This document shows, in pieces, positions 36,507 through 44,679 of a stretch of 64,000 nucleotides of DNA. The notes under the pieces were generated by a model that did not search any database, was not told the DNA's origin, and saw only the letters and a program-made list of their open reading frames with translations. Position 1 is the stretch's first letter. Each line of letters begins with the position of its first letter. The translations under genes were made by a program, and so were the position numbers. Source of the DNA: Leisingera daeponensis DSM 23529 (GTDB lineage: Bacteria; Pseudomonadota; Alphaproteobacteria; Rhodobacterales; Rhodobacteraceae); contig NZ_KI421500.1 of the NCBI RefSeq assembly GCF_000473145.1, positions 1,240,225 to 1,304,224 of the forward strand. The letters are read 5' to 3'.

Positions 36507-38948
36507 ATGATCTACGGGTTTGAACAGTTCACGATCGACACGGACCGGTTCCAGTTGTCCGGTCCCGACGGGCTGGTCGAGGCCGAGCCGCAGGCGCTGG
36601 AGTTCCTGATTCACATGATCCGAAATCGCGGGCAGCTTGTGACCAAGGACATGCTGCACGAAACCTTCTGGCCCGACCGGGTCGTGTCCGACGCGGCCCT
36701 CTCGACGCTGGTGCGAAATGCCAGGCGCCTGGTCGGGGACTCGGGCGAAGAACAGCGCATCATAGCGACGCGCTATGGCCGCGGGTTCGTCTTTCGCGCC
36801 GAGGTCGAGGAACGCAAAGGATCCGAAGTCGTCGGCGAGGTCATGCAGGATGCCGAGGCTTCGGCAAGACCGCGTGTCGAAGGCGCGCCCGCGATTGTCG
36901 TCCTGCCCTTCGAGATCGTGGGCGAAACCGGCGATGCGCACGGCCTGGGCGAAGGCGTGACCGAAGAGGTCATGGCGGCCCTCGCCCGGACCCGGTGGTT
37001 CCCTCTGGTCGCCCGGAACCGCGTGCGCACGTTCCTCGAACTGCCGCCCGAGACGCGCCATCCCTTCCGGGAACTGGGCGCCACCTATCTTGTGGAAGGC
37101 GGCGTCTTCCGCGACGGCGATGACATCCGCCTGCACCTGCAACTGACCGACACCGAGCCCGCGCTGCACATCCACGTCTCGCGCCACGATCTGTCATACA
37201 AGGGCCTTTTTCGCCTTCTCGACGAGGTCTCCACCATCGTGACGGCTACGATCCAGCCCGAACTCCTGGAAGCCGAACGCGCCAAGGCCGAACGCGTCGC
37301 GCCCGAGAGCCGGAACGCGTGGCAGGAATTCGTCCTGGGACAGCACCTGATCGCCGCCCCCGACAGCGACGCTAACGCGGCAGCGCGATCGCATTTCCGT
37401 CGCGCCCTGGCGCTCGAGCCGGGGTCGGGAAGGATCCATGCAGGTCTCGCGATGACGCATCTGTGGGATTACAAATATGACTGGTCGGAGAGTGCGGAGC
37501 TGTCCCTGGCGTCCGCCGCCCGCGACGCGGAGAGGGCCCTGACCCTTGCACCCGACGACAGCTGGGCCTGGTCGATCCTTGCGATCTGCGAGCTTTCCCT
37601 GCGCCGTTTCGATGCTGCTGTCGCGAGCGCGGGGAAGGCAATCGACGTCGATCCGGCCTCGGCCATGGCTTATGGCTGCCAGTCCTGGGTCCTTGCTTAT
37701 TCCGGCCGCTACGAGGAGGCACTGACCGCTTTCGACAGGGCGATGCAGCTCAGCCCCAATGACCGGCGGCGCGGATTGTGGCTGACGGGCAAGGGCATCT
37801 CGCAATTCGGCCTCGGCGACTTCGAAGGTGCGCTCGACTCCGCCCGCGCCCTTATCGCGCTCAGCCCCAACCACCCGTCCGGCCACCGCATGAAATGTGC
37901 GTCTCTCGCGAGCCTGGGCCGGCTGGTCGAAGCCCGGCGCGCCTCCGCGACACTCATGAGCCTTCTGCCGCATCACGACGTTGCCGCCGCTGTCGCGCGC
38001 CAGCCATTCAAGACCGATCTGGGCCGCGCCTACGCGGATGCGCTCAAAAAGGCGGGCTTGCGAAGCGGAAAGCCCGAAAGAGGCCCCGCCGCCCCACCTG
38101 AGGTCTACGATCCCTATCCGGTGCGCTACGCCACGGCACCCGATGGGGTCCGCATCGCCTGGTCTCGCATCGGGTCCGGGCCGCCCCTGATCGCATCGGT
38201 CAGCTGGATCGGGCACCTGGGACGCGGGCACGCCAATCCTCTCAGCAATCGCATCGTGCAAGCGCTGGCCGAGCGTTTCACGCTGATCCAGTTCGACCAT
38301 CGCGGCATGGGCCTGTCGGAGCGCGAGATCGACGGCACGACCCTGCGCGATCTCGCCCGCGATATCGAGACGGTCGCGAAAGCAGCCGAGCTGGACCGTT
38401 TTGCGCTCTTCGCCATGGCACATGGCTGCGCAGTGGCGCTCGACTACATGGAGCACAACCCGGACCGCGTCAGCCGGCTTGCACTATATGGTGCAACATC
38501 GACCGGCTGGCGCCACCCGGAATGGGGCGAGACGACCGAGCGGACCGAGGCCATCATGGCCATCGCGCGGCTTGGATGGGACGCCGAAGAGCCGATTTTC
38601 CGGAAACTCACACTGGACGCCGTCCTGCCGGACAAGACCGGCATCGACACCAGCTGGCTCTATGAACATCTGCGCGACACCATCCGGGCGGATGTTTCGG
38701 TGCGGATCATCGAATCCATTGCGGACTTCGATTTTCGCGCGTTCCTCCCCCGGATCGACATACCGACTTTGGTATTGCATTCCTCCGGGGATCGAGCCGT
38801 GCCATCGGACCACGGAAAGGCGGTGGCACAAGCCATCCCCGCGGCGCGGTTTCTCGAGGTACCGTCCAGCAACCATATTCTCACGCAGACCGAACCGCAT
38901 TGGCGTGAAACGCTCGATAAGGTGATGGATTTCCTCGACGGCACCTGA
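36507..38948 (+). CDS. OmpR-type regulator with TPR and alpha/beta-hydrolase-like sensor domain
   Basis: An 813-aa protein. Residues 1-105 are a winged-helix DNA-binding domain of the Trans_reg_C/CadC type (PQALEFLIHMIRN, VSDAALSTLVRNARRLVGD, RYGRGFVF). Residues about 125-250 resemble the adenylate-cyclase-associated FlgO-like domain (IVVLPFE, LGEGVTEEVMAAL). TPR repeats follow to about 520 (HFRRALALEPGSG, AFDRAMQLSPNDRRR). Residues about 545-813 form an alpha/beta-hydrolase domain. There the nucleophile elbow reads A-M-Ala638-H-G where the family has G-x-S-x-G, while Asp762 and His790 remain. It is likely a ligand sensor and not an enzyme. Divergent from the cupredoxin operon (173 bases). 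Confidence 0.88.
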   Translation: MIYGFEQFTIDTDRFQLSGPDGLVEAEPQALEFLIHMIRNRGQLVTKDMLHETFWPDRVVSDAALSTLVRNARRLVGDSGEEQRIIATRYGRGFVFRAEVEERKGSEVVGEVMQDAEASARPRVEGAPAIVVLPFEIVGETGDAHGLGEGVTEEVMAALARTRWFPLVARNRVRTFLELPPETRHPFRELGATYLVEGGVFRDGDDIRLHLQLTDTEPALHIHVSRHDLSYKGLFRLLDEVSTIVTATIQPELLEAERAKAERVAPESRNAWQEFVLGQHLIAAPDSDANAAARSHFRRALALEPGSGRIHAGLAMTHLWDYKYDWSESAELSLASAARDAERALTLAPDDSWAWSILAICELSLRRFDAAVASAGKAIDVDPASAMAYGCQSWVLAYSGRYEEALTAFDRAMQLSPNDRRRGLWLTGKGISQFGLGDFEGALDSARALIALSPNHPSGHRMKCASLASLGRLVEARRASATLMSLLPHHDVAAAVARQPFKTDLGRAYADALKKAGLRSGKPERGPAAPPEVYDPYPVRYATAPDGVRIAWSRIGSGPPLIASVSWIGHLGRGHANPLSNRIVQALAERFTLIQFDHRGMGLSEREIDGTTLRDLARDIETVAKAAELDRFALFAMAHGCAVALDYMEHNPDRVSRLALYGATSTGWRHPEWGETTERTEAIMAIARLGWDAEEPIFRKLTLDAVLPDKTGIDTSWLYEHLRDTIRADVSVRIIESIADFDFRAFLPRIDIPTLVLHSSGDRAVPSDHGKAVAQAIPAARFLEVPSSNHILTQTEPHWRETLDKVMDFLDGT

Positions 38949-39175
38949 GCCAGAGCGCTTGTTGGCCGCCGGTCCGATCCGGTTTTCTAAGAGTGCGCGC
39001 TGTGGCACGACGGTCAATAAGTGCCTATCCGCTCCTTCTGAGGGAAAACCCGAAGCTCCTCAGGAGTTCGACAAGACCTGCAGGATTGCGGGCGTTAACC
39101 CGGGCGCATCCGATACTCAGCCGCCTGTCCCTCTCTCAACCCGGAAAAGGGAGACGGTCAGCCCGGCGACCCGCC

Positions 39176-39379
39176 ATGGCCCTCTACCGATTACTCTTGC
39201 AGATCGCGCTTCCCGGCGTGTTGCTGCTCTGGCATGCTGCTGCACCGGCGCGGAACCGCGCGCTCGACCGGCTAGGTGCCATGGCGACAGCCCTTATTCT
39301 CTTGTGCGTCGCACTCGTGACGCATTGGGTCTTACCTGACGGCGAACCGAAATGCCTGCGACGCAGTGCGAAATCATGA
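39176..39379 (+). pseudogene. Truncated membrane protein at the end of island B
   Basis: A 67-codon frame, MALYRLLLQIALPGVLLLWHAA, then RNRALDRLGAMATALILLC and ending LPDGEPKCLRRSAKS. Two hydrophobic segments with an Arg-rich link look like the N-terminus of a larger membrane-anchored protein. The frame loses its character at about 39355, just before the repeat shared with the right end of island C (from 39380). It may be a gene cut off by the island boundary. The family is not certain. Confidence 0.45.
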
Positions 39380-39450
39380 GATCGAAACATGGACATGTAC
39401 TGCACAGGGCATGGCGCAAAACGCCGAAATCATTTACATTTCGCTACAAT
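39380..39450. repeat. Island end repeat, copy 1 (right end of island B)
   Basis: This stretch resembles 48772-48845 in order and sequence: both start gatcgaaacatg, continue acatg-x-x-ctgcaca, and end just before the ccatcatagg core. Two islands thus share related right ends, as elements using related integrases would. Confidence 0.65.
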
Positions 39451-39505
39451 CCATCATAGGCGCAGAAGATAAGCGCGCTGCCTCGGTGGCTGCGTTCAAG
39501 GGCAT
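39434..39505 (-). pseudogene. dusA: Relict dusA 5' end no. 2 (island B/C junction)
   Basis: A 23-codon frame from ATG 39505: MPLNAATEAARLSSAPMMD, then CSEM and a stop. AARLS-x-APMMD is the DusA start. After the attachment core the sequence departs from dusA. It would have been the working start after island C integrated and was displaced by island B. The core is at 39449-39460. Confidence 0.75.
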
Positions 39506-39803
39506 TCAGCGATCTCCTCGGGCGCGCCAGAACCTAGGACGGACCCGTGTTGCACACCATACGCACACGATGCGTAACGCGCCACCCTACCCCGTGCAAA
39601 GACAGGCCATCGGCGGTTCTTATGCGGGTTTGAAAGGATGTTCTTAGCGGTGCATTTAGCGGACCCGGCCGATCCTCCGCTACGCAAGTTCCCGCTGTTC
39701 CATTGGTTTGGCCAGAAACAGGACTGAAAGATTGATCCAGAACATTTCAGAAGGATCGGAAAAGGGAGAGACTGCGTCATCGTGAGATCCCCCATGCCGT
39801 GAG
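39506..39803. other. Left end of island C, no recognisable gene
   Basis: Nearly 300 bases between the relict dusA start and the CPBP protease gene. By position an integrase would be expected here, but no frame shows recombinase motifs. Two minus-strand frames cross it without any family features. It probably contains the promoter of the protease operon. Confidence 0.4.
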
Positions 39804-39812
39804 GTGGCTCGA

Positions 39813-40646
39813 ATGACCACAGCATCAGATCTTCCAAACAGACGTCTCCCCACAACTTCAGTCTTTGTATTCTTCGTTCTGACCTTCGCCATCACCTGGG
39901 GTGTGATCGGCAGCTACATCTTCTGGCCCGACGCCATGAGTGCCCAGTTCGGTGCGATCAGCGGGTCTCATCCGTTCTACTTTCTCGCCACCTGGGCTCC
40001 GGCCATCGCGGGCTTCTCGGTGGTGCTGCTCTACGGCGGCATCTCCGGGCTGAAGCGGTTCCTGTCGCGGCTCCTTTTGTGGCGCTGCCCGACCCCGTGG
40101 TGGATGTTCATCCTGGTCGGCATTCCGCTTGTCTTCATGGCCGGTTCGCTAATCAAGGGCGGTCCGCTCATGGCGCAAATCCCGCCCGAGGGCGCGGGCG
40201 CCATGGTCGGCCTCATGGTCATGATGCTGTTTCTGGGGCCTGTCGAAGAGTTTGGCTGGCGCGGCGTCGCGCAGCCCTTGCTGCAACGCTACATGGCCCC
40301 CTTGTGGGCCGGGGCGCTGATCGGCACGGCCTGGGGCGTCTGGCACCTGCCCGCCTTCTATCTTGCGGGCGTGGTTTACGAGAACTGGAGCTTCCTGCCC
40401 TTCCTGATCGGGAACATCATTCTGGCGGTTCTCGTGACGCCGATTTTCAACGCAACGCGCGGGAGCCTTCTGCTGCCAATGCTTTTCCACTGGCAGCTCA
40501 TCAACCCCTTCTGGCCGGATGCGCAGCCGTGGGACAGCTGGATCCTCATCGTTGTGGCGGCAGTCATCGTCTGGTGGAAGCGCAACGAGATGTTCTCGCG
40601 CGATGGCGCTGTGACGGAAGTGATCCCAGGGGAGCTTCGGCCATGA
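39813..40646 (+). CDS. CPBP family intramembrane metalloprotease
   Basis: A 277-aa membrane protein from ATG 39813 (MTTASDL); a GTG at 39804 is possible. EEFGWRG at Glu145-Glu146 and the histidine in WHLPAF (His178) are the catalytic motifs of CAAX-protease and bacteriocin-processing (Abi) proteins, and FHWQLIN gives the third motif. About seven hydrophobic helices. Such proteases cleave within or next to the membrane and sometimes give self-immunity to peptides. It overlaps the serine hydrolase gene by four bases (ATGA), so it leads the island C operon. Confidence 0.9.
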   Translation: MTTASDLPNRRLPTTSVFVFFVLTFAITWGVIGSYIFWPDAMSAQFGAISGSHPFYFLATWAPAIAGFSVVLLYGGISGLKRFLSRLLLWRCPTPWWMFILVGIPLVFMAGSLIKGGPLMAQIPPEGAGAMVGLMVMMLFLGPVEEFGWRGVAQPLLQRYMAPLWAGALIGTAWGVWHLPAFYLAGVVYENWSFLPFLIGNIILAVLVTPIFNATRGSLLLPMLFHWQLINPFWPDAQPWDSWILIVVAAVIVWWKRNEMFSRDGAVTEVIPGELRP

Positions 40647-41809
40647 TGCGCGGTGCCGTTTCCGTCGTCGCCGCCGCGGCCCTTGCGGTGGCGCCCCCTG
40701 TTGCCGCCGATCCGCTCCAGACCCGTCTGCATGACCTGCTGGCCGGGTTTCACGGTGACCACGGCTTCCCCGGCGCAACTGCAGCGATTGCGCTGTCGGA
40801 TGGCACCGTAGTGACGGCAGCCGTCGGTCTTGCGGATCGCGAGGCAGGTGCGCCGATGACTCCGGACACACCAATGCTGGCGGCGAGCATCGGCAAGACC
40901 TTCGTGGCGATGACCGTGCTGATGCTTGAGGATGAGGGACTGCTTTCGGCGACCGATACCGTTGCGCGGCATCTTGGCGACCGCGACTGGTTCGGGCGCC
41001 TTCCGAACCATGCCACGATTACGGTGCGCGACCTCTTGCGCCACGGATCGGGCTTGCCCGACCACGTTCACCTCGAGACCTTCCAGACCGAGATGGGCGC
41101 GCGCATGGCAGGTGGCGGCGCGGCAATCGGACCGGAGGAGGCCTTAGCCTTCGTCCAGGATGCCGAGCCGCTGTTTCCGGCCGGATCAGGCTGGGCCTAC
41201 ACGGATACGGGGTACCTGCTCCTCGGCCTCGTTATCGAGGACGTCAGCGGGCGCAGCTTTTATGACCTCGTGGACACGCGGTTTCTGGATCCGCTGGGGC
41301 TTGACGACACCGCGCCGTCTGATCGGCCCGACCTGCCAGGCCTCGCCGTGGGCTACGTGGCCGAGGACAACCCCTTCGGGTTGCCGCCGCGAACGGCGGA
41401 TGTCTCGGGTCGTCTGCTTTGGGACCCCGCCATGGAATGGACCGGCGGCGGGTTTCTCTCCACCTCCCGCGATCTCGCCGCCTGGGGCCATGCGCTGTTC
41501 GCGGGTGCGGCGATAGAGGCGCCCTATCTCGACCGGCTGCTCGACGGCATCCCAGTCTCCCCCGACGCGCCGGGCATCCTCTATGGCGCCGGCGTCGCGA
41601 TCTATGCCGATACGCCACGCGGTCCCGTCTACGGGCATGGCGGCTGGATCCCTGGCTATGTCTCCAGCCTGCGGCACTACGCCGATCACGGGGTGACGGT
41701 CGCCTTCCAGATCAACAGCGATGTGGGGATTGCGGACGACAGCACCGATCTGGTGCCCGCGCTGGAAGCGGCGCTGGCCGCTCTTGCAATTGGGAATGCC
41801 GGTCAATGA
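40643..41809 (+). CDS. Exported serine hydrolase, beta-lactamase class C fold
   Basis: A 388-aa protein with a signal peptide (MMRGAVSVVAAAALAVAPPVAA, cleavage VAA|D). The catalytic motifs are Ser82-x-x-Lys85 (SIGK), Tyr186-Thr-Asp188 (YTD) in place of the usual YxN, and His332-Gly-Gly (HGG). This is typical of the esterase, peptidase and carboxypeptidase members of the family more than of true beta-lactamases. It overlaps the upstream protease gene. The longer open frame starting at 40079 is a shadow of that gene. Confidence 0.9.
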   Translation: MMRGAVSVVAAAALAVAPPVAADPLQTRLHDLLAGFHGDHGFPGATAAIALSDGTVVTAAVGLADREAGAPMTPDTPMLAASIGKTFVAMTVLMLEDEGLLSATDTVARHLGDRDWFGRLPNHATITVRDLLRHGSGLPDHVHLETFQTEMGARMAGGGAAIGPEEALAFVQDAEPLFPAGSGWAYTDTGYLLLGLVIEDVSGRSFYDLVDTRFLDPLGLDDTAPSDRPDLPGLAVGYVAEDNPFGLPPRTADVSGRLLWDPAMEWTGGGFLSTSRDLAAWGHALFAGAAIEAPYLDRLLDGIPVSPDAPGILYGAGVAIYADTPRGPVYGHGGWIPGYVSSLRHYADHGVTVAFQINSDVGIADDSTDLVPALEAALAALAIGNAGQ

Positions 41810-41848
41810 AACCTGAAGGTCCCCACTCTTTGTCGGAGGATATTTGAC

Positions 41849-42940
41849 ATGGCACGCATTTCACGACGGACAGTTGTCGGCGCGGGCGCTTCAGTCGCCG
41901 CGCTTGCAGCGGCGGGCTATGGCCTCTGGCCCCGCATGGACGGGTATCGCGAGGAGGTCGAGCGGCAGCGGCGGCTTCTTGGCGACGATGCCGACCTGCG
42001 GGACCTAGTTCGCATGGCGACACTGGCGGCGAACGGGCACAACACCCAGCCGTGGACGTTCCGGCTTGCCGAAGACGTCGTGACGATCCTTCCCGACTTC
42101 ACCCGCCGCACCGAAGTCGTCGATCCGGACGACCACCACCTCTTTGTCAGCCTGGGATGCGCGGCGGAGAATCTCGTGATCGCCGCGGCCGCGCAGGGCC
42201 GCGCGGCCGATGTCGATATCTGGGTGGGCGCGGAAGCGCAGATCGACATCGCCCTGTCTCCTTCGACAGCCGTGCAGGGCCCGCTCTACGAAGCGATACC
42301 CTTCAGGCAATCCACGCGGTCAGTCTACGACGGGCAGCCGGTCTCGACCGAGGATCTGCAGCTGCTCGAGGCGGCGGCGCGCGAAGATGGCGTCAACCTG
42401 ATGCTCTTTACCGAACGTGCAGATCTCGACGCGATCCTCGATTTCGTCATCGCAGGCAACACCGCCCAGATGGACGACCCCGCCTTCGTGCAGGAATTGC
42501 AGGACTGGCTCCGCTTCAGCCCCTCCCGCGCTGTCGAGATGGGCGACGGGCTTTTCTCAGCCTGCTCGGGCAACCCTGTGGCCCCGGATTTCATCGGCTC
42601 TCGGCTTTTCCGGTCCTTCTTCACCAAGGATGCCGAGAACGAGAAGTACCGCGCCCACATCAACACCTCCGCCGGGATCGCCGTCTTCGTCGCAGACCGC
42701 GACGACCCGGAACACTGGATCATGGTCGGCCGCAGCTTCGAGCGCTTCTCGCTTCAGGCGACCGCACTCGGCATCCGAAATGCGCACCTCAACATGCCGG
42801 TCGAGGTTCTGTCGGTGCGCCCCGACTTCGCCAGCTGGCTGGGCTTGCCCGGCATGCGCCCCAACCTCGTGATCCGCTTCGGGCGCGCCCCGGCGCTGCC
42901 GATGTCGCTGAGGCGCCCGGTCGAGGCGGTTCTGGTGTGA
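41849..42940 (+). CDS. Acg-family nitroreductase-like flavoprotein with Tat signal
   Basis: A 363-aa protein. ISRRTVVGAGASVAAL at the N-terminus is a twin-arginine type signal. ATLAANGHNTQPWTFR, with the H-N-x-Q-P-W box, and the two half-domains separated near residue 190 mark the Acg/nitroreductase family, which binds FMN; Acg itself may store flavin and lack reductase activity. A Tat signal fits a protein exported with its flavin already bound. Its TGA overlaps the flavodoxin ATG by one base. Role in this cluster unknown; it may hold or reduce a quinone or nitro compound in the periplasm. Confidence 0.85.
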   Translation: MARISRRTVVGAGASVAALAAAGYGLWPRMDGYREEVERQRRLLGDDADLRDLVRMATLAANGHNTQPWTFRLAEDVVTILPDFTRRTEVVDPDDHHLFVSLGCAAENLVIAAAAQGRAADVDIWVGAEAQIDIALSPSTAVQGPLYEAIPFRQSTRSVYDGQPVSTEDLQLLEAAAREDGVNLMLFTERADLDAILDFVIAGNTAQMDDPAFVQELQDWLRFSPSRAVEMGDGLFSACSGNPVAPDFIGSRLFRSFFTKDAENEKYRAHINTSAGIAVFVADRDDPEHWIMVGRSFERFSLQATALGIRNAHLNMPVEVLSVRPDFASWLGLPGMRPNLVIRFGRAPALPMSLRRPVEAVLV

Positions 42941-43563
42941 TGCGCCGCCGCACGTTCCTCTTGGCCGCGGGCGTGGCCGCTGCCATGGGATTCGGGGCTT
43001 GGCTGGCGACGCGGCGCCCTCCGCCTGATCTGATCGCCTCGACCTGTACCGGAGACCCTTCGATGGAACGCATGATCCTCGTCGCCTATGCCACCCGCAC
43101 CGGCTCCACCGCCGAGGTCGCCGAGGCGATTGGCATGCGTCTTTGCGCGGCCGGGATGGACGCCGATGCTCTGCCGGTTGCCGATGTCCGGGATGTCGAA
43201 GCCTACGCAGCGGTCGTACTGGGAAGCGCTGTCCGATACGCTGCGTGGCTGCCCGAGATGCATGATTTCCTGGCCGCGCACCGCGCGCGCCTGGCGGAAC
43301 GGCCCGTCGCGTTCTTCACGATGCACATGCTGGCACTTGGGGACACGCCCGAGGCTATCGCCGAGCGCGCGAAATACACCGCGAAGGCTAGGGAGATAGT
43401 GCAGCCGGTGGAGGAGGTCTTCTTCGAGGGCAAGATCGACCCGGCGCGGCTTTCCCTTTTCGACCAGCTCGCCATCCGGCTCGTGAAATCCCCCGTCGGG
43501 GATCGCCGCGACTGGGACCGGATCAACGCCTGGGCCGTCGACCTCGTGCCGCGACTGGCCTGA
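42940..43563 (+). CDS. Flavodoxin-domain protein with Tat-type signal
   Basis: A 207-aa protein from ATG 42940 (MRRRTFLLAAGVAAAM). After the twin-arginine-like signal comes MILVAYATRTGSTAEVAEAI, the FMN phosphate-binding loop of flavodoxins, followed by VVLGSAVRYAAWLPEM, typical of HemG-like (protoporphyrinogen oxidase / menaquinone-linked) flavodoxins. Flavodoxins are normally cytoplasmic, so export is unusual. It stands beside a second Tat-type flavoprotein, which suggests an electron pair outside the cytoplasm. Confidence 0.85.
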   Translation: MRRRTFLLAAGVAAAMGFGAWLATRRPPPDLIASTCTGDPSMERMILVAYATRTGSTAEVAEAIGMRLCAAGMDADALPVADVRDVEAYAAVVLGSAVRYAAWLPEMHDFLAAHRARLAERPVAFFTMHMLALGDTPEAIAERAKYTAKAREIVQPVEEVFFEGKIDPARLSLFDQLAIRLVKSPVGDRRDWDRINAWAVDLVPRLA

Positions 43564-43572
43564 GGTGTCACG

Positions 43573-44538
43573 ATGACGACCCGGCGCAGCGTACCTCTGG
43601 GCTTGTCGGGGGTGGCGCTTGCCGCAGCGGGGTTTACCGCGGGCGCGTTTCGAGAGGCGCGGAGGCAGGCCGGGTCGCGCCTCTTCGGGCAGGCAAGCGT
43701 GATCGACAGCAGTGCCGGGGCGCTTGAATGCGCCGTCGCCGGGAACGGGCCGCCGCTGATGATGATCCACGGCACCGGCGGCGGTTTCGATCGGGGGCTC
43801 TTGTTCGCGGCAAAGCTGCGCGAACGCGGGTTCCGGATCATCGCACCCTCACGCTTCGGCTATCTCGGCAGCGCCTTTCCCGACGATGCCTCGCCCATGC
43901 ATCAGGCCGATGTGCTGGTCGAATTGCTCGACCATCTCGGGATCGAGCGCCTCCCCGTGCTGGGCGGCTCGGCGGGCGCGCTGTCGGCGGCAGAATTCGC
44001 ATTGCGCCATCCCGACCGGTGTTCGCATCTGGGCCTCCTGGTCCCGGCGGCCAATTTGATGAACCGCGACCCGGTGGAGTTCACTACAATGCAACGGCTG
44101 GCCGTAGGCGCGGTACTCGGCTCCGATTTCGCGTTCTGGGCGCTGTCGCGTATGGCGCCGGGGCAGATGATCCGGACGCTTCTGGCCACCGATCCCGCGC
44201 TGCTGGACAGCGTTTCAGCCGACGAGCGCCAACGCGCCCATGTCATTCTGGACCAGATATTCCCCATCAGCCGGAAGATCGACGGGCTCAGAACCGACGG
44301 GTTTTGGGCCAGCACGCCGTCGCCCACGGCGTATGACCGGATCAGCGTGCCGACGATCATCCTGTCCTGTGAGGACGACGTTTTCGGCACCGCCGCGACC
44401 GCGCGCCGCTTGGCCGAACGGACGCCGGGCGCGGCGCTGACGGTCTTTCCAACCGGCGGGCATATCTGGTTGGGGCATGACGACGACATGGCCGATTTGA
44501 TTGCGTCGTTCATCCGTCAGACCGTTCAAGACAATTGA
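43573..44538 (+). CDS. Alpha/beta hydrolase, exported or membrane-anchored
   Basis: A 321-aa protein. The start MTTRRSVPLGLSGVALAA has an arginine pair before a hydrophobic stretch, a Tat- or anchor-like signal. MMIHGTGGGFDRG gives the oxyanion loop, VLGGSAGAL the nucleophile elbow G-x-S-x-G, CEDDVFG the acid and GGHIWLGH the catalytic histidine. The substrate is unknown. It lies nine bases after the flavodoxin gene, within the same operon. Confidence 0.88.
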   Translation: MTTRRSVPLGLSGVALAAAGFTAGAFREARRQAGSRLFGQASVIDSSAGALECAVAGNGPPLMMIHGTGGGFDRGLLFAAKLRERGFRIIAPSRFGYLGSAFPDDASPMHQADVLVELLDHLGIERLPVLGGSAGALSAAEFALRHPDRCSHLGLLVPAANLMNRDPVEFTTMQRLAVGAVLGSDFAFWALSRMAPGQMIRTLLATDPALLDSVSADERQRAHVILDQIFPISRKIDGLRTDGFWASTPSPTAYDRISVPTIILSCEDDVFGTAATARRLAERTPGAALTVFPTGGHIWLGHDDDMADLIASFIRQTVQDN

Positions 44539-44555
44539 ACTGCACAGGAGACGAG

Positions 44556-44663
44556 ATGCCATTCACACAAATATCCCTGACTGAGCTCGGCGACCCGAAG
44601 ACAATGGCGGTGGCCGACGTCGATTCCCTGCAAAAACAGACTGGGATCACGGCAAACTGGTGA
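44556..44663 (+). CDS. Possible 35-aa small protein
   Basis: An open frame of 35 codons, MPFTQISLTELGDPKT then MAVADVDSLQKQTGITANW, with an AGGAG seven bases upstream of its ATG and a stop 16 bases before the amidohydrolase start. The operon position and ribosome site favour translation. The opening MPF-x-x-I-x-L recalls 4-oxalocrotonate tautomerases, but those start with Pro1 and are about 60 residues, so it may be a truncated tautomerase or unrelated. Confidence 0.5.
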   Translation: MPFTQISLTELGDPKTMAVADVDSLQKQTGITANW

Positions 44664-44679
44664 GGAGGGTGTCAGACAG

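Larger units (their letters stand above)
29260..39460. mobile_element. Genomic island B (dusA-integrated, middle, decayed)
   Basis: A 10.2-kb segment bounded by dusA-type junctions at 29.26 kb and 39.45 kb. Next to its left junction it has a dusA-type integrase cut short at about 30032, so it cannot move by itself. Cargo: GlxA-type regulator and MFS pump, decarboxylase remnant, DUF5946, GNAT, branched-chain-type binding protein, small frame, cupredoxin, an 813-aa regulator and a truncated membrane protein. Several genes are broken, consistent with an older insertion than island A. Confidence 0.7.

Noticed and set aside
40079..40642. N-terminal extension of the serine hydrolase to 40079
   Set aside because: It is out of frame with and fully inside the CPBP protease gene; the signal peptide begins at 40643.
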